Shown here: piece by piece, positions 1 to 10,480 of the stretch | Layout of the letters: every line of letters starts with the position of its first letter | Position numbering within the stretch: position 1 is the stretch's first letter | From: Limnothrix sp. FACHB-406 | GTDB lineage: Bacteria > Cyanobacteriota > Cyanobacteriia > CACIAM-69d | Reading direction: 5' to 3' | DNA: 64,000 bases | NCBI RefSeq assembly: GCF_014698235.1 | Contig: NZ_JACJSP010000007.1 | Span: 124,001-188,000, forward strand | Position numbers and translations under genes: made by a program | Notes under the pieces: model-generated | Told to the model about the DNA's origin: nothing | What the model saw: the letters and a program-made list of their open reading frames with translations, nothing else | Databases searched by the model: none

Positions 1-2163
1 CACAGGCAACAGTTGCGACTTCAGAGTTTGGCTCACCGCTTGGCGAAAGGTGCTTGTCACGGTGCGCTTGACCTTGGGGGCAAAGTCGAGTTCTAACAAT
101 TGGCGAATGGCGGGTTCTGCTTCCACCATTGGCAAAAAGTCATAGCCCACAGAAGTTTGGCGCAACACTTCCCGAAACTGATAGAGCGAAACCGAGCCTT
201 CCTGATAGAAATCGGGACTTTCGCGCACATAGCGATCGCACTCAGTGCTCGCCTCGCTGCGAAGGGCTAATTGCACGGATTGTTCGATCGCCTTCAATCG
301 ATCTTCTAGCCCCGCATCATCCCCCACCAATCGGCATAGCTCCCGATAATAATCCTGATGGCGGATTCGATCCATCAACAATGAAAAGAGCCGACGAATC
401 ACCCGATCAATTTCCGCAGTTAGCACTTCTTCTAGTTCATTGGCTAAGTAATAGAACGCCTCAACCAAAATTGCTAACAAAGGAGCGGTGGAATTGCGTG
501 GATGAGCCAACGTAGCTCGCTGATAAGCTTGCTTGACGGAAAATCCATTCAGCAGCTCTCCCATCCGTCCTTGCATCCGCACCTGCAAATTGCGGAAATC
601 GTCTTCAAAGCTGACACATTGATTGGTGACAATCTCGTTAACTTCACGCTTTAAATGATCTGCAAAATTTTCGGCTAGGCGCTTCAGATCGGTGTTGAGT
701 CGATCGAGCCGATTGCTTTTAATGCCTTCGAGTTCCGTGGGCTGGCTATCGAGTTCTCGGTAGCGATCGCTATACAACCGACGCAGGGCCACGCAAAGGG
801 GCTGTAAATCATTGGCCAAAGTCGAGAAAAGTTGCGGCCGCTTTTCTTCCGTTAAATAGCGCGTGATGCCCTCTCGAAATACTTCAATGCCACTGTCATG
901 AATCAGTTGATCCACCAGGGGTGAACCATATTCACCCAAAATCCGAACATAGTTTTCGTTTTGGCTTTCATAGTTATTAACCGAGATCCGAAAACGATTG
1001 GCCGGTAATTTGCCAGAACTGGAGCAATAGCGATTGAATTCATAGACAAACTGCGGTGTTTCTTCGGCAATTTCTGCACTTTTGATGCTGCTGGCAAAAA
1101 TGCTGTCGAGGCCGAAGCGATCGCCCGCACTGGTTTCTCGGAGTTGGCTGCCATAGAACCCCAGCAGCCCACTGGTTTTATAGAGCCGCTGTCCATCTCG
1201 AAACTGACTGGAAATCAGAGACTCTAGGCGTTGCCGCAGTTGAACGTTGTACCAAGTTTCATCAATGCGATTGAAAACAAAAAAGACCCGATCGCGAATT
1301 CCCGAATTGCTGCGCATCGCTTCCAGGAGTTCGGTTTCCTCTTTCGTCATGTCACCCGCTGCGGCTGGCTTCAGCACTGCAACCACAGCGGATGTATCTT
1401 CATTGCTAATTTTGCTGTAGGTGAGGGCGGCATCCTTTTTAACTGGTGCATCAATCCCTGGCAAATCAACCAGGACGTTACCATCTTCCAACAAAGGATG
1501 ATAGCAGTAATATTCCACCCGTTTGAGCACAGCGCTGTTGCTACCCCGGCGAGCATAGGCCGCAGCATCTTTGAGGTTAGTGAAATTGAACTGCTCCATT
1601 GAGTAGGTGGTGTTGCTGGTGGGATGAATGCGATCGCGATTAGCCCACCAGCCTTCAATCAGTAACTTGAGCGCTTTTGCCTGTTTAGCCCGTTCAGACT
1701 TAGATTCACCGCCTTCTTTTTCAACCATCTTTTCACAAGCAGTGAGAATGGTTGAAACCGTCTCTTCTCGGTTCAAATCAATTGTAGAAGAAACCCCCAG
1801 ACGCTCTAACAAAACCTGCACTTCTTCGTGGATTTCAGCCGCACTGGCAAAGGTCAATACAACCCGTTCGCGATCGCTCGGTGCATAGGCGATATAACAT
1901 TCAATGCCGGTGGCGTGACCTTCGGCACTGTAGAGCAATTCTCGACCGAGCAAGGCGTTAATCAGCATTGATTTGCCAGCGCTGAAAGCCCCCACAAAGG
2001 CCACTTCAAAGGTCGGGGCGATCGCCTTACGCAGAGATGTATGAACTGACGTAATATCTTGATTCTGGAGTGTGGACTCTTGCTCAACCAGATGCACAAT
2101 GGCTTCAACGGATTCCTGGAGATTCTGACAAGCTGCGATCTGATTGCTATCCAATTGAGCCAT
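1..2163 (-). CDS. Dynamin-like large GTPase (3' end beyond the window)
   Basis: The minus-strand frame starting with ATG at 2163 stays open for 721 codons to the window edge, so the C-terminus is missing. Translation shows the dynamin-type GTPase motifs in order: the P-loop GAFSAGKS near residues 57-64, VDLPGID at about 232-238, and NRID at about 298-301; I checked that the last two are in frame with this start. The N-terminus is a predicted helix, and the part after residue 350 is rich in Glu, Arg and Leu, as expected for the stalk and helical bundle. Bacterial dynamin-like proteins bind and remodel membranes, often in tandem pairs; a partner could lie outside the window. The substrate membrane cannot be told. 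The call as a dynamin-family GTPase is firm; any physiological role is inference. Confidence 0.85.
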   Translation of the reverse strand, partial: MAQLDSNQIAACQNLQESVEAIVHLVEQESTLQNQDITSVHTSLRKAIAPTFEVAFVGAFSAGKSMLINALLGRELLYSAEGHATGIECYIAYAPSDRERVVLTFASAAEIHEEVQVLLERLGVSSTIDLNREETVSTILTACEKMVEKEGGESKSERAKQAKALKLLIEGWWANRDRIHPTSNTTYSMEQFNFTNLKDAAAYARRGSNSAVLKRVEYYCYHPLLEDGNVLVDLPGIDAPVKKDAALTYSKISNEDTSAVVAVLKPAAAGDMTKEETELLEAMRSNSGIRDRVFFVFNRIDETWYNVQLRQRLESLISSQFRDGQRLYKTSGLLGFYGSQLRETSAGDRFGLDSIFASSIKSAEIAEETPQFVYEFNRYCSSSGKLPANRFRISVNNYESQNENYVRILGEYGSPLVDQLIHDSGIEVFREGITRYLTEEKRPQLFSTLANDLQPLCVALRRLYSDRYRELDSQPTELEGIKSNRLDRLNTDLKRLAENFADHLKREVNEIVTNQCVSFEDDFRNLQVRMQGRMGELLNGFSVKQAYQRATLAHPRNSTAPLLAILVEAFYYLANELEEVLTAEIDRVIRRLFSLLMDRIRHQDYYRELCRLVGDDAGLEDRLKAIEQSVQLALRSEASTECDRYVRESPDFYQEGSVSLYQFREVLRQTSVGYDFLPMVEAEPAIRQLLELDFAPKVKRTVTSTFRQAVSQTLKSQLLPV

Positions 2164-2437
2164 GGGATTTCCAACCAATTGAGATCGGTTTAAAGATTCA
2201 GAGAATACTGGCGAGAACAAAGGTTGCTGTTTGAGTGAGCCTTTGTTCTCGCAAGTGGCTGAGATTAGGATAGCGCAAAACAATACCTATCCCATTTATA
2301 GGGTCGCACAATACGGCTTTTTTGAACCTTAATTAACATCCTAAACTTTAAGTGGCTGCATCAGGTTGAGAGGTACGAAAAATCGTCAAGTTGGCAGAAG
2401 TTGGGCTACCGTTTTTTGCACATCAACCCAATCGATC

Positions 2438-2854
2438 TCAGTCAGAATCCGGCCGATCGCCCGATCGCCCCCGGCCCGGCCCGAGCGCCCAGGAGCGCCG
2501 CCGCCACACGGACACCATCAGCCCCACACAAATCAGGCAATAGGTGCTTGTCCAGGCGCTTTGCAGCAATAAAAAACTGAGGCTGGGGTTAGCGAGCTGT
2601 TCGCTGACGGTATTGCCCACGGCTAGCCCGATCGCCCAGCCGATCGCCAACTGCACCGATCGCTTGGCCGCCACAAATTCCCGCTCATCCAAACCCGATC
2701 GCCGCAGGGCCAGCAAGGCCGGCAACCAACCGGCGATCGGCGCATAGTAGAGATACAGGCGCAGCCGGGAGCCGATCGGGTCGAGATCCCGATCGCGCAC
2801 CCCCAACTCGGTGCGATCGATCAGGGGCGGCACATCCTCGGGCGGCTGGTGCAT
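2438..2854 (-). CDS. Small multi-pass membrane protein, translationally coupled to the protease gene
   Basis: This 138-residue protein is not recognised. The N-terminal 30 residues are acidic and soluble. They are followed by hydrophobic stretches around residues 33-50 (YLYYAPIAGWLPALLAL), 68-84 (LAIGWAIGLAVGN) and 93-115 (LSFLLLQSAWTSTYCLICVGLMVSVW), then a basic, Arg/Gly-rich tail, giving about three membrane segments. Its ATG directly abuts the TAA stop of the upstream subtilase-like gene (TAAATG), which suggests translational coupling and a shared function, for example membrane anchoring or control of the protease. That link is inferred from position only. Confidence 0.6.
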   Translation of the reverse strand: MHQPPEDVPPLIDRTELGVRDRDLDPIGSRLRLYLYYAPIAGWLPALLALRRSGLDEREFVAAKRSVQLAIGWAIGLAVGNTVSEQLANPSLSFLLLQSAWTSTYCLICVGLMVSVWRRRSWALGPGRGRSGDRPDSD

Positions 2855-4531
2855 TTAGTTGGCTCCCTTCGTCCACCAAGCGAGGGCATACTCATCACTT
2901 TGACCCACAGCCGCCTCCTTCAGGGCCACGCGCACCCGATAGCGGCCGGTTTTGGGCACTTCACAAAACACATGCTCCACGCTGTCCACGGAGCTGATCG
3001 ATCGACAGGGGTTGGTGGTGGTGGCCACGGTTTCCCCTTCCGGAATCAGGTACAGATCAAAATCACTCAGACCTTTGTTCACAAAACCTTCCCCCCGATC
3101 GAACCGGCCATTGTTATTGCGATCGAGCAATTCCACATGGCGGCTCCAAGTGAGGGTCAAGGCCGCAAAGCTGCCGCCCTGGAGCGGTTGGGCGATCGGG
3201 TAGTCGTGAACGGCCGGTTGGTCATCCTTCAGGGCCAAGGATTGGAACGCCCAGCCCACCAAGGGCACAGCCTCGCCCGGCTGCCATTGACCCGGTGCAA
3301 ACTGTTGATAGGCCCGGTAGGCATTTAGTTGACCCGCACCGATTTGTTCATCGAGCGGAATCGTCGGATCGCTGGAGGCATCGGAATCGAGCCAGGTTTT
3401 CTCGTCTTCGCGCCACACATCCCGGGTCATGCCCAACCGGTTGCCATCTCCCGCGTCCTTGGCCTTGTCTGCGGAATTCATCAGCACCGCTTTCATCACC
3501 TGGTGGCGACGGGCATCTTTGCTCCAACGGGCTTGCTTTCCGGCAATTTGCCGCTCGGCCCATTCCTGAAGCAGGGCCACGGTGGCGGTGACATGGGGAG
3601 TGGCAAAACTCGTGCCGCTGGCATAGATCACCTGGCCGCTCAGTTCATACAGCCCCACATCGGCCCCCGGAGCCACCAGCCCGATCGACCGCCGCAACCC
3701 CGCATTGCTTTCGAAGCCCACCAAATGCCGACCAACCCCCGTGACCACGTTCCCCAGGTTGGCAAAATCCAACTTGGAAAACTGCCCCCGAAACCGCCGG
3801 GTAAAGGCCACATTGATGCCGTTGAAGGTGTCCGTGGGAATTGAAATGCCCCCATCGCCCTGATTGCCCGCAATCAGATACAGCACTTCATGGGCCCGCG
3901 CCGACCAATCCACACAAAGGGTGAGCAGGGAATTGCCATCCAACATGGCGTTCAGTCGCTGATCCTGGCTGAGGGGTTCGCCAAAACTGAAGTTAATGGC
4001 TCGCACATCGCCATGGTTTTGCAGGGCCACGGACTGGCTAGCTAAACATTCCCCAATTTGGCCATTGCCTTCGGATGGGCCCGTGGCTGCGGAATAGAGC
4101 ATGGCCCCAGGAGCCACGCCCCGCGCCAATTTCCCCGATCGCCCAATCATCACCCCCGCCACACTGTGGGCATGGCCATCCACATATTCATCGGGCCCTG
4201 GCCGCTCTTCCAAAACCAACAGGCCCGCAGTTCGAAAGTCATCCGCGTTCCCCACCGCTTTGTCGTAGCCAAAACGACCGGGCCGACCAATTTCCACTTG
4301 GCCAATGCCAATTTTGCGGCCGGTGATGTTGTAGGGCGCTTGGTGCAGTCGATCGGAATCGATGCCATCGGGCCCTGTGGACAGCGGCAACAGCACGGCG
4401 GGCAAAGTGGCGCTGGCGGTCGTGGCGATCGAGCAGCCGATCGCCCCTAACAACACCAAGCGCCCAGTCCGAATCAGGGCTTGGCCGAGGCGATCAAATT
4501 GGAGGGAAAACAAATGGCGCGATCGACCCAT
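2855..4531 (-). CDS. Secreted S8-family (subtilisin-like) peptidase with Glu at the usual Asp position
   Basis: The protein has 558 residues. Residues 1-42 form a signal peptide with a hydrophobic core (LVLLGAIGCSIATTASA). The subtilase fold is recognisable: H120 in GHAHSVAG corresponds to the catalytic His of HGTHVAG, N223 in AGNQG is the oxyanion Asn, and S308 in GTSFATPHV is the nucleophile. In the first motif, where subtilases normally read DTG or DSG, the sequence is GIGQVEIGRPG, so E80 appears to replace Asp. After residue 440 a beta-rich C-terminal domain follows (DLYLIPEGE...GRYRVRVAL), resembling the pre-peptidase C-terminal or P-like domains of exported proteases; it contains an Asp/Asn-rich loop DRNNNGRFDRGE that looks like a calcium site. 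The start codon is followed by a good signal peptide. It likely acts in the periplasm or outside the cell. Substrate unknown. Confidence 0.88.
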   Translation of the reverse strand: MGRSRHLFSLQFDRLGQALIRTGRLVLLGAIGCSIATTASATLPAVLLPLSTGPDGIDSDRLHQAPYNITGRKIGIGQVEIGRPGRFGYDKAVGNADDFRTAGLLVLEERPGPDEYVDGHAHSVAGVMIGRSGKLARGVAPGAMLYSAATGPSEGNGQIGECLASQSVALQNHGDVRAINFSFGEPLSQDQRLNAMLDGNSLLTLCVDWSARAHEVLYLIAGNQGDGGISIPTDTFNGINVAFTRRFRGQFSKLDFANLGNVVTGVGRHLVGFESNAGLRRSIGLVAPGADVGLYELSGQVIYASGTSFATPHVTATVALLQEWAERQIAGKQARWSKDARRHQVMKAVLMNSADKAKDAGDGNRLGMTRDVWREDEKTWLDSDASSDPTIPLDEQIGAGQLNAYRAYQQFAPGQWQPGEAVPLVGWAFQSLALKDDQPAVHDYPIAQPLQGGSFAALTLTWSRHVELLDRNNNGRFDRGEGFVNKGLSDFDLYLIPEGETVATTTNPCRSISSVDSVEHVFCEVPKTGRYRVRVALKEAAVGQSDEYALAWWTKGAN

Positions 4532-4721
4532 AACTCCTCACTGATAGCTGATGAAAGCTGACCAAATTGCTGGCTCAATTAAGGCAACGAACAGATTTTG
4601 GGCAAATTTTGGACGAACCTTGGGCGAACAGATCCTGATCCTGTCTTGATCGTGGATAGATCGGGGATACTGTTTGGGTTGTAGCGCGATCGCTCGTCAA
4701 GAAACCCTGAAAAACCTGCAA

Positions 4722-4755
4722 GTTTTAACAAATATTGTTCATATTCTGTTAAAAC
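4722..4755. promoter_or_regulatory. Inverted repeat upstream of rpe, possible operator
   Basis: GTTTTAACA (4722-4730) and TGTTAAAAC (4747-4755) form perfect 9-bp inverted arms separated by 16 bp. The centre lies about 62 bp before the rpe start codon and within the divergent region shared with the protease gene. Arm length and spacing fit a dimeric regulator binding two turns apart, but no known cyanobacterial consensus was recognised, and an AT-rich promoter element arising by chance is possible. Confidence 0.4.
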
Positions 4756-4800
4756 AAATACAATTTCTACCCTTGCCCGCCCCCAGAGGACGCACCCACC

Positions 4801-5499
4801 ATGAGCCAAAAGCCCATCGTCGTCGCCCCTTCCATTCTATCCGCCGATTTCAGCCGCCTGGGTGAAGAAATTCGGGCCGTAGATGCTGCCGGTGCTGATT
4901 GGATCCACGTTGATGTCATGGATGGTCGCTTCGTGCCGAACATCACGATCGGCCCGCTGATCGTTGAAGCCGTGCGTCCTCACACCCAAAAGCCCCTCGA
5001 TGTCCACCTGATGATCGTCGAGCCGGAAAAATATGTGGATGCGTTCGCCAAGGCCGGCGCTGACCACATCACGGTTCACGCAGAGCACAACGCTTCGCCC
5101 CACCTGCACCGCACCCTCGCCCAAATCAAGGAAGCCGGTGCAAAGGCTGGTGTGGTGTTGAATCCTTCGACCCCGCTGGAATTGATTGAATACACGCTGG
5201 AACTGTGCGACCTGGTGTTGATCATGAGCGTCAACCCCGGTTTTGGCGGCCAGAAGTTCATCCCCGGTGTGTTGCCGAAGATTCGCAAGCTGCGTCAAAT
5301 GTGCGATGAGCGCGGTCTCGATCCTTGGATTGAGGTGGATGGCGGCCTGAAGGTGGACAACACCTGGCAAGTGCTCGAAGCGGGTGCAAACGCGATCGTG
5401 GCCGGTTCGGCAGTGTTCAATGCGCCGGATTATGCCACCGCGATCGAAGGGATCCGCAACAGCAAGAACCCCGCCACTCGCGAGCTGGCTGCGGTCTAG
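4801..5499 (+). CDS. rpe: Ribulose-phosphate 3-epimerase
   Basis: The enzyme interconverts ribulose 5-phosphate and xylulose 5-phosphate in the Calvin cycle and the oxidative pentose phosphate pathway, in the cytosol. The 232-residue protein has full family length and begins with the typical [15 protein letters not shown]. It contains the metal-site segments [14 protein letters not shown] and [10 protein letters not shown], the NPGFGGQ phosphate loop and the late IEVDGGL metal Asp. All core TIM-barrel motifs are intact. An AGAGGA ribosome-binding sequence lies about 10 nt before the ATG. It is transcribed alone; the divergent neighbour is the exported protease, and a strong terminator lies about 270 nt downstream. 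Confidence 0.98.
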   Translation: MSQKPIVVAPSILSADFSRLGEEIRAVDAAGADWIHVDVMDGRFVPNITIGPLIVEAVRPHTQKPLDVHLMIVEPEKYVDAFAKAGADHITVHAEHNASPHLHRTLAQIKEAGAKAGVVLNPSTPLELIEYTLELCDLVLIMSVNPGFGGQKFIPGVLPKIRKLRQMCDERGLDPWIEVDGGLKVDNTWQVLEAGANAIVAGSAVFNAPDYATAIEGIRNSKNPATRELAAV

Positions 5500-5652
5500 G
5501 ATTTTTCGGGTGGCCAATGGGCTGGCGATTTTCGATCATTGCAGATTGATCGCCCGCCCAAAGCCATCAATCAAGATTGCTGTAGTAGCGTGGCTGCCTT
5601 AATCCGCTGGGTTAAATGACATGGCTGTTACCGTCACCTGATCGTTAAGCAG

Positions 5653-5672
5653 CAAGGGGCTTAAGCCCCTTG
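5653..5672. repeat. 20-bp perfect palindrome, copy 1
   Basis: CAAGGGGCTTAAGCCCCTTG is perfectly self-complementary and occurs again, identically, at 28853-28872. Both copies are intergenic, just downstream of plus-strand genes. It may be a mobile-like repeat or a cruciform or transcript-end element; no T-run follows, so it is not a standard intrinsic terminator. Confidence 0.75.
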
Positions 5673-5766
5673 TTACCACGACTGGCTCCGCAACTTTGAC
5701 CCAATGCATTAAGCCTGTCGCGCTAGTAGCTAGACCATCACTCACCACTCAATCAATATCAATTAC

Positions 5767-5810
5767 GATGAGCGATTTTAGCCAATTCAGGCGATCGCTC
5801 ATCTTTTTTT
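5767..5810 (+). terminator. Rho-independent terminator downstream of rpe
   Basis: GATGAGCGAT (5767-5776) pairs perfectly with ATCGCTCATC (5794-5803); the loop is 17 nt and seven T residues follow immediately. It is oriented to end plus-strand transcripts from rpe or from an unannotated RNA between the two. Confidence 0.8.
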
Positions 5811-5831
5811 ATTAAGGTTTCGTTTGAGTTT

Positions 5832-5875
5832 TTGTTTGAGGTTTTGCTTTTGATTGTTTGAGGTTTTGCTTTTGA
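5832..5875. repeat. Tandem 22-bp direct repeat, two copies
   Basis: The two 22-bp units are identical and adjacent (5832-5853, 5854-5875), beginning TTGTTTGAGG and ending CTTTTGA. They lie in a T-rich tract just downstream of the response-regulator gene. Confidence 0.8.
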
Positions 5876-5968
5876 GTTGTTGGCTTAAGCTGTTCACTTA
5901 TTTTTTGCTTAAGCATTTTGTCTATCGCTGATCTATTTTTTTGCTTAGTGTTTTCCTTAAGTTTTTGG

Positions 5969-6616
5969 TTATAACGCCATTCGAGTTTCGATCGCCCAGC
6001 GTGCCAGTTCTGTGCGGTTGCTGAGTCCCGTTTTGCCTAACATATTGCTAACGTGACTTTCGATCGTGCGTTGGCTGACACTCATCAATTCAGCAATTTC
6101 CCGATTCGCCATGCCCCGCGCCACCAACTGCACCACCCGCGACTCCGTGGGGGTCAGTTCCACGTCTTTTGGCACTTTGAATTTGGGCGATCGATCTCCC
6201 TTGGCTTGATAACGAATTAACCGGGAAGCCTGTTTCAAAGAAGACTCGACTTGGGCCACCAATTCTTCCGGTTCAAAGGGCTTGGTCATGTAGATATCGG
6301 CCCCCGTGGTCAGCCCCTTAATTCGATCCTGGCTTTGACCCTTTGCCGACAGTAACAGCACCGGAATCCAGTTCGTTCGCGGGTCTTGGCGCACGGATTT
6401 CACCAGGCTGTAGCCATCCATTTCCGGCATCATCACATCGCAAATGATCATATCTGGCAAATCTTGCTCAAGCTGTTCCAGGGCCTCGCGACCGTTGCTC
6501 GCCGGAATCACCACATATCCGTGAAATTCCAAATAATCTTTGACGAGCAAAATCAGATTTGGATCGTCATCGATGAGTAAGATTCGTTTTTGAATACCAA
6601 GATTGCTTCTTCTCAT
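5969..6616 (-). CDS. Two-component response regulator, NarL/LuxR type
   Basis: The 215-residue protein has an N-terminal receiver domain (about 10-128) and a LuxR-type helix-turn-helix (about 150-212). The acidic pocket is IDDDP (D16-D18), the phospho-acceptor D60 lies in CDVMMPEMDG, and the conserved K112 in TKPFEPEELV completes the site. The output domain carries LTPTESRVVQLVARGMANREIAELM...SHVSNMLGKTGLSNRTELARWA, the classic NarL pattern. It resembles the cyanobacterial/plastid Ycf29 group, but I cannot assign it to a named gene. No histidine kinase is adjacent, so its partner is elsewhere. The 480-bp upstream region is rich in short duplications. Confidence 0.93.
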   Translation of the reverse strand: MRRSNLGIQKRILLIDDDPNLILLVKDYLEFHGYVVIPASNGREALEQLEQDLPDMIICDVMMPEMDGYSLVKSVRQDPRTNWIPVLLLSAKGQSQDRIKGLTTGADIYMTKPFEPEELVAQVESSLKQASRLIRYQAKGDRSPKFKVPKDVELTPTESRVVQLVARGMANREIAELMSVSQRTIESHVSNMLGKTGLSNRTELARWAIETRMAL

Positions 6617-7096
6617 AGGAAGCGAAAAGATCTTTAGGAAGAGCGGAAGTTAGCACGATCGAGTGCGATCGCCTACCTTTTTAATCACTCAGGTTAATTT
6701 CAGTCCCGTTGAATGAGCTGCTCAAGGAGCTGCATAGCCCAAGGAACTGCATAGCCTACGGGTCGGGAATTTAAGGGGAAAATTAAATTCACCGCAATTG
6801 TTCACAACCACTTCACTGCCATTTCACCAACATTTCACCAAAACTTTGTCGCAATCCGCCGCAGGAATGCGCCGCAATCATACGACTAGGATGAACTTAG
6901 GGTCGTGGTCGTTGGGCCACGGGCAGGAAATCCGAAAAACCAACCACGGCTGGACAAGTTAACCAGCTACGGACAGGATTGATGGGTATTTTTTTAACCT
7001 GCCTCCTAGTTTAGGGCAATGCTGGTGTTGAGTGCTACCAGTAATTTCGCTAGGCAGTCCTGATTCCCGAGTGCAACGGCTGCCCAGTTCCGCCGC
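6617..7096. other. Intergenic region with two short tandem duplications
   Basis: No gene is seen. Two 17-bp units differing by two bases stand in tandem (6724-6740, 6741-6757: AAGGAGCTGCATAGCCC and its variant). An 11-bp unit CATTTCACCAA is repeated at 6820-6830 and 6831-6841. The region includes the promoter of the response regulator on the minus strand, but no clear -35/-10 pair could be picked. Confidence 0.6.
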
Positions 7097-7708
7097 TCAG
7101 GGAGCCATTTGGGGCAAAGATCGCTCAAAGAAAGCCAAGGACTGCACAACACGCCCACCAATGAGATGTTCCTGAATGATCTGCTCAATCGCGGCTGGAG
7201 TGGCGCGTCGGTACCACACGCCTTCGGGATAAACCAGCAGGATTGGCCCTTCCGTGCAAACCCGCAAACAGTTCGCTTTTGTCCGAAAAACCACGGAGGA
7301 TGGGGAAAATTCTGAACCTGAGGGGTTGCCTGGGCCGGTTCCGTCAAGACCCAGTTCTCGCAATCGGCGCTTCAGATAGTCCCAGGATTCTAGGCTGGCA
7401 TCCTTGGGGCAGCAAAGGGGTTTGGTTTGGTCGGCACAAATGAAAACGTGGCGTTCGATGCGATCGATTCCCAATGTCCGCACCACGGGCAGGAGCGATC
7501 GGGCCTCCTCGGTGGGGGAATTGGTTTGGGCCTCGGCAGGGCAAGGGGTTGAGGCATCGGGATCGAGATCGGGTCGATCGGCCTCTGGGTTCGCAAGGGA
7601 AGAGTGCAATGGGGTTGCCATGGGGCAATGCAGTGGGGCTGAGGGTGGTTGGCAAGGTGTGCCGGGCGGCGGGTGACGTACTGGGCGGGGCGATCGAGAT
7701 CTTTCCAA
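7097..7708 (-). CDS. Thioredoxin-like [2Fe-2S] ferredoxin-domain protein
   Basis: The C-terminal 125 residues match the small thioredoxin-fold [2Fe-2S] ferredoxins: a first cysteine C91 in [12 protein letters not shown]99/C100 in LCCPKD, and the second pair C147 and C151 in [22 protein letters not shown]. The family is an electron carrier, cytosolic, with unknown partners in cyanobacteria. Residues 1-75 are Pro/Ser/Asp-rich and probably disordered; an internal ATG at residue 30 (MATPLHSS) is an equally good start and would shorten the tail. The gene ends the region divergent from groES, and its possible promoter overlaps the groES control region. Confidence 0.82.
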   Translation of the reverse strand: MERSRSPRPVRHPPPGTPCQPPSAPLHCPMATPLHSSLANPEADRPDLDPDASTPCPAEAQTNSPTEEARSLLPVVRTLGIDRIERHVFICADQTKPLCCPKDASLESWDYLKRRLRELGLDGTGPGNPSGSEFSPSSVVFRTKANCLRVCTEGPILLVYPEGVWYRRATPAAIEQIIQEHLIGGRVVQSLAFFERSLPQMAP

Positions 7709-7726
7709 GTTACGCCCTGGTTGCCA

Positions 7727-7742
7727 GTTCGGAAACCCGTAC
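7727..7742 (+). promoter_or_regulatory. K-box-like element upstream of groES
   Basis: GTTCGG-AAAC-CCGTAC matches the K-box pattern described for cyanobacterial groE promoters (GTTCGG-NNAN-CCNNAC), an element tied to HrcA-independent light and heat induction. It lies 12 bp upstream of the putative -35 hexamer. The match is exact as I remember the consensus; function here is inferred. Confidence 0.6.
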
Positions 7743-7753
7743 AGAGGGGTCTG

Positions 7754-7782
7754 TTGTCAGGCCCCATGGTCTCCAGTAAATT
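7754..7782 (+). promoter_or_regulatory. Sigma70-type promoter of groES-groEL
   Basis: TTGTCA (7754-7759) and TAAATT (7777-7782) are separated by 17 bp. The -10 overlaps the left arm of the CIRCE operator, the arrangement expected for HrcA repression. Confidence 0.6.
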
Positions 7783-7807
7783 AGCACTCGGATGGAGAGA
7801 GTGCTAA
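7781..7807 (+). promoter_or_regulatory. CIRCE operator (HrcA binding site)
   Basis: TTAGCACTC (7781-7789), a 9-bp spacer and GAGTGCTAA (7799-7807) give a perfect CIRCE element. HrcA binding would repress groES-groEL until heat shock. Confidence 0.97.
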
Positions 7808-7848
7808 AAGCCGTTGGTCAGGCTGCGACAGACACCCTGTCAGCACCG

Positions 7849-7864
7849 CGCAGTTAGCACTGCG
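7849..7864 (+). other. Short stem-loop in the groES 5' leader
   Basis: CGCAGT-TAGC-ACTGCG forms a 6-bp hairpin with a 4-nt loop in the leader, about 85 nt before the groES ATG. The sequence includes a second TTAGCAC, a half-site of CIRCE. A role as an RNA element is only a possibility. Confidence 0.35.
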
Positions 7865-7947
7865 TAACCATGGGTTTTCAGCCTTTCGCCTATCCGCTTC
7901 ACCATTGGTCTAGCTTTTCACTTCAAACCTCTGGAGACAGATTCTGT

Positions 7948-8259
7948 ATGGCAGCCGTATCGTTGAGCGTATCGACCGTGACTCCTTTGGGCGATCGCGT
8001 ATTGGTCAAAGTCGCCGCCGCTGAAGAAAAGACCGCTGGCGGTATTCTCCTGCCCGATAACGCCAAAGAAAAGCCCCAAGTTGGCGAAGTCGTCGCTGTG
8101 GGCCCTGGCAAGCGCAACGATGATGGTAGCCGCCAAGCTCCCGAAGTCAGCACTGGTAACAAAGTTCTCTACTCCAAGTACGCTGGCACGGATATCAAGC
8201 TGGGCGGCGAAGATTACGTCCTGCTCTCTGAAAAAGACATCCTGGCGGTTGTTGGCTAA
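7948..8259 (+). CDS. groES: Co-chaperonin GroES (Cpn10)
   Basis: GroES caps the GroEL ring and supports folding in the cytosol. The 103-residue protein has family length: [31 protein letters not shown] (mobile loop GGILLP), then [10 protein letters not shown], and [31 protein letters not shown]. The frame is open further upstream, but ATG 7948 is chosen because it gives the normal N-terminus and has a CTGGAGA ribosome-binding sequence 10-15 nt before it. It forms an operon with groEL and is controlled by the CIRCE and K-box elements. Confidence 0.98.
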   Translation: MAAVSLSVSTVTPLGDRVLVKVAAAEEKTAGGILLPDNAKEKPQVGEVVAVGPGKRNDDGSRQAPEVSTGNKVLYSKYAGTDIKLGGEDYVLLSEKDILAVVG

Positions 8260-10089
<1,830 letters not shown>

Positions 10090-10124
10090 GTCTCGCCCAC
10101 AACCCTTGTCCCGGGCATGGTTCA

Positions 10125-10160
10125 GGGAATCGTTACCCAACTTGTAGGTGTAACGATCCC
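10125..10160 (+). other. Stem-loop after groEL
   Basis: GGGAATCGTTAC (10125-10136) pairs with GTAACGATCCC (10150-10160) with one bulged A. No T-run follows, so it is more likely an mRNA 3'-stabilising hairpin or weak terminator than a standard intrinsic terminator. Confidence 0.5.
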
Positions 10161-10435
10161 TCCATAACCCAGGCCAACTCAAAAGTAAATCGGTTGGGAG
10201 CTATGCCACAGGCAGTTAGTTTCCAGCCGATTTTGCATGAACGGTGATTCTGGAGGGGCTGGCTTCGCTGGATCTTTTGCACAAATCCGCAAGAAACCCT
10301 CATCCCCAAACCCCTTCTTTTCAATTGGGCAGTGAGAAGCCAGCGCTATGGATTTTCAGCGCTATTCATCTCCGGCGATCTCATGGCGGCTGGTTGAGTT
10401 CCTTTGAGGGTGGCCTCATGAACAAAACAACCCAT

Positions 10436-10480
10436 CAACCCAATTCATGTCAACCCAATTCATGTCAACCCAATTCATGG
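10436..10480. repeat. Tandem 15-bp repeat, three copies
   Basis: CAACCCAATTCATGT occurs at 10436-10450 and 10451-10465, and with the last base changed at 10466-10480. It is intergenic with no apparent function. Confidence 0.85.

Larger units (their letters stand above)
5500..5968. other. Intergenic region between rpe and the response regulator
   Basis: No coding region is seen. The stretch holds a 20-bp perfect palindrome (5653-5672), a strong hairpin-plus-T terminator (5767-5810) and a T-rich tract on the plus strand containing a tandem 22-bp duplication (5832-5853 and 5854-5875) followed by several GCTTAAG motifs. The roughly 270 nt between the rpe stop and the terminator are long for a simple 3' UTR and could include a small RNA. 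Confidence 0.6.
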
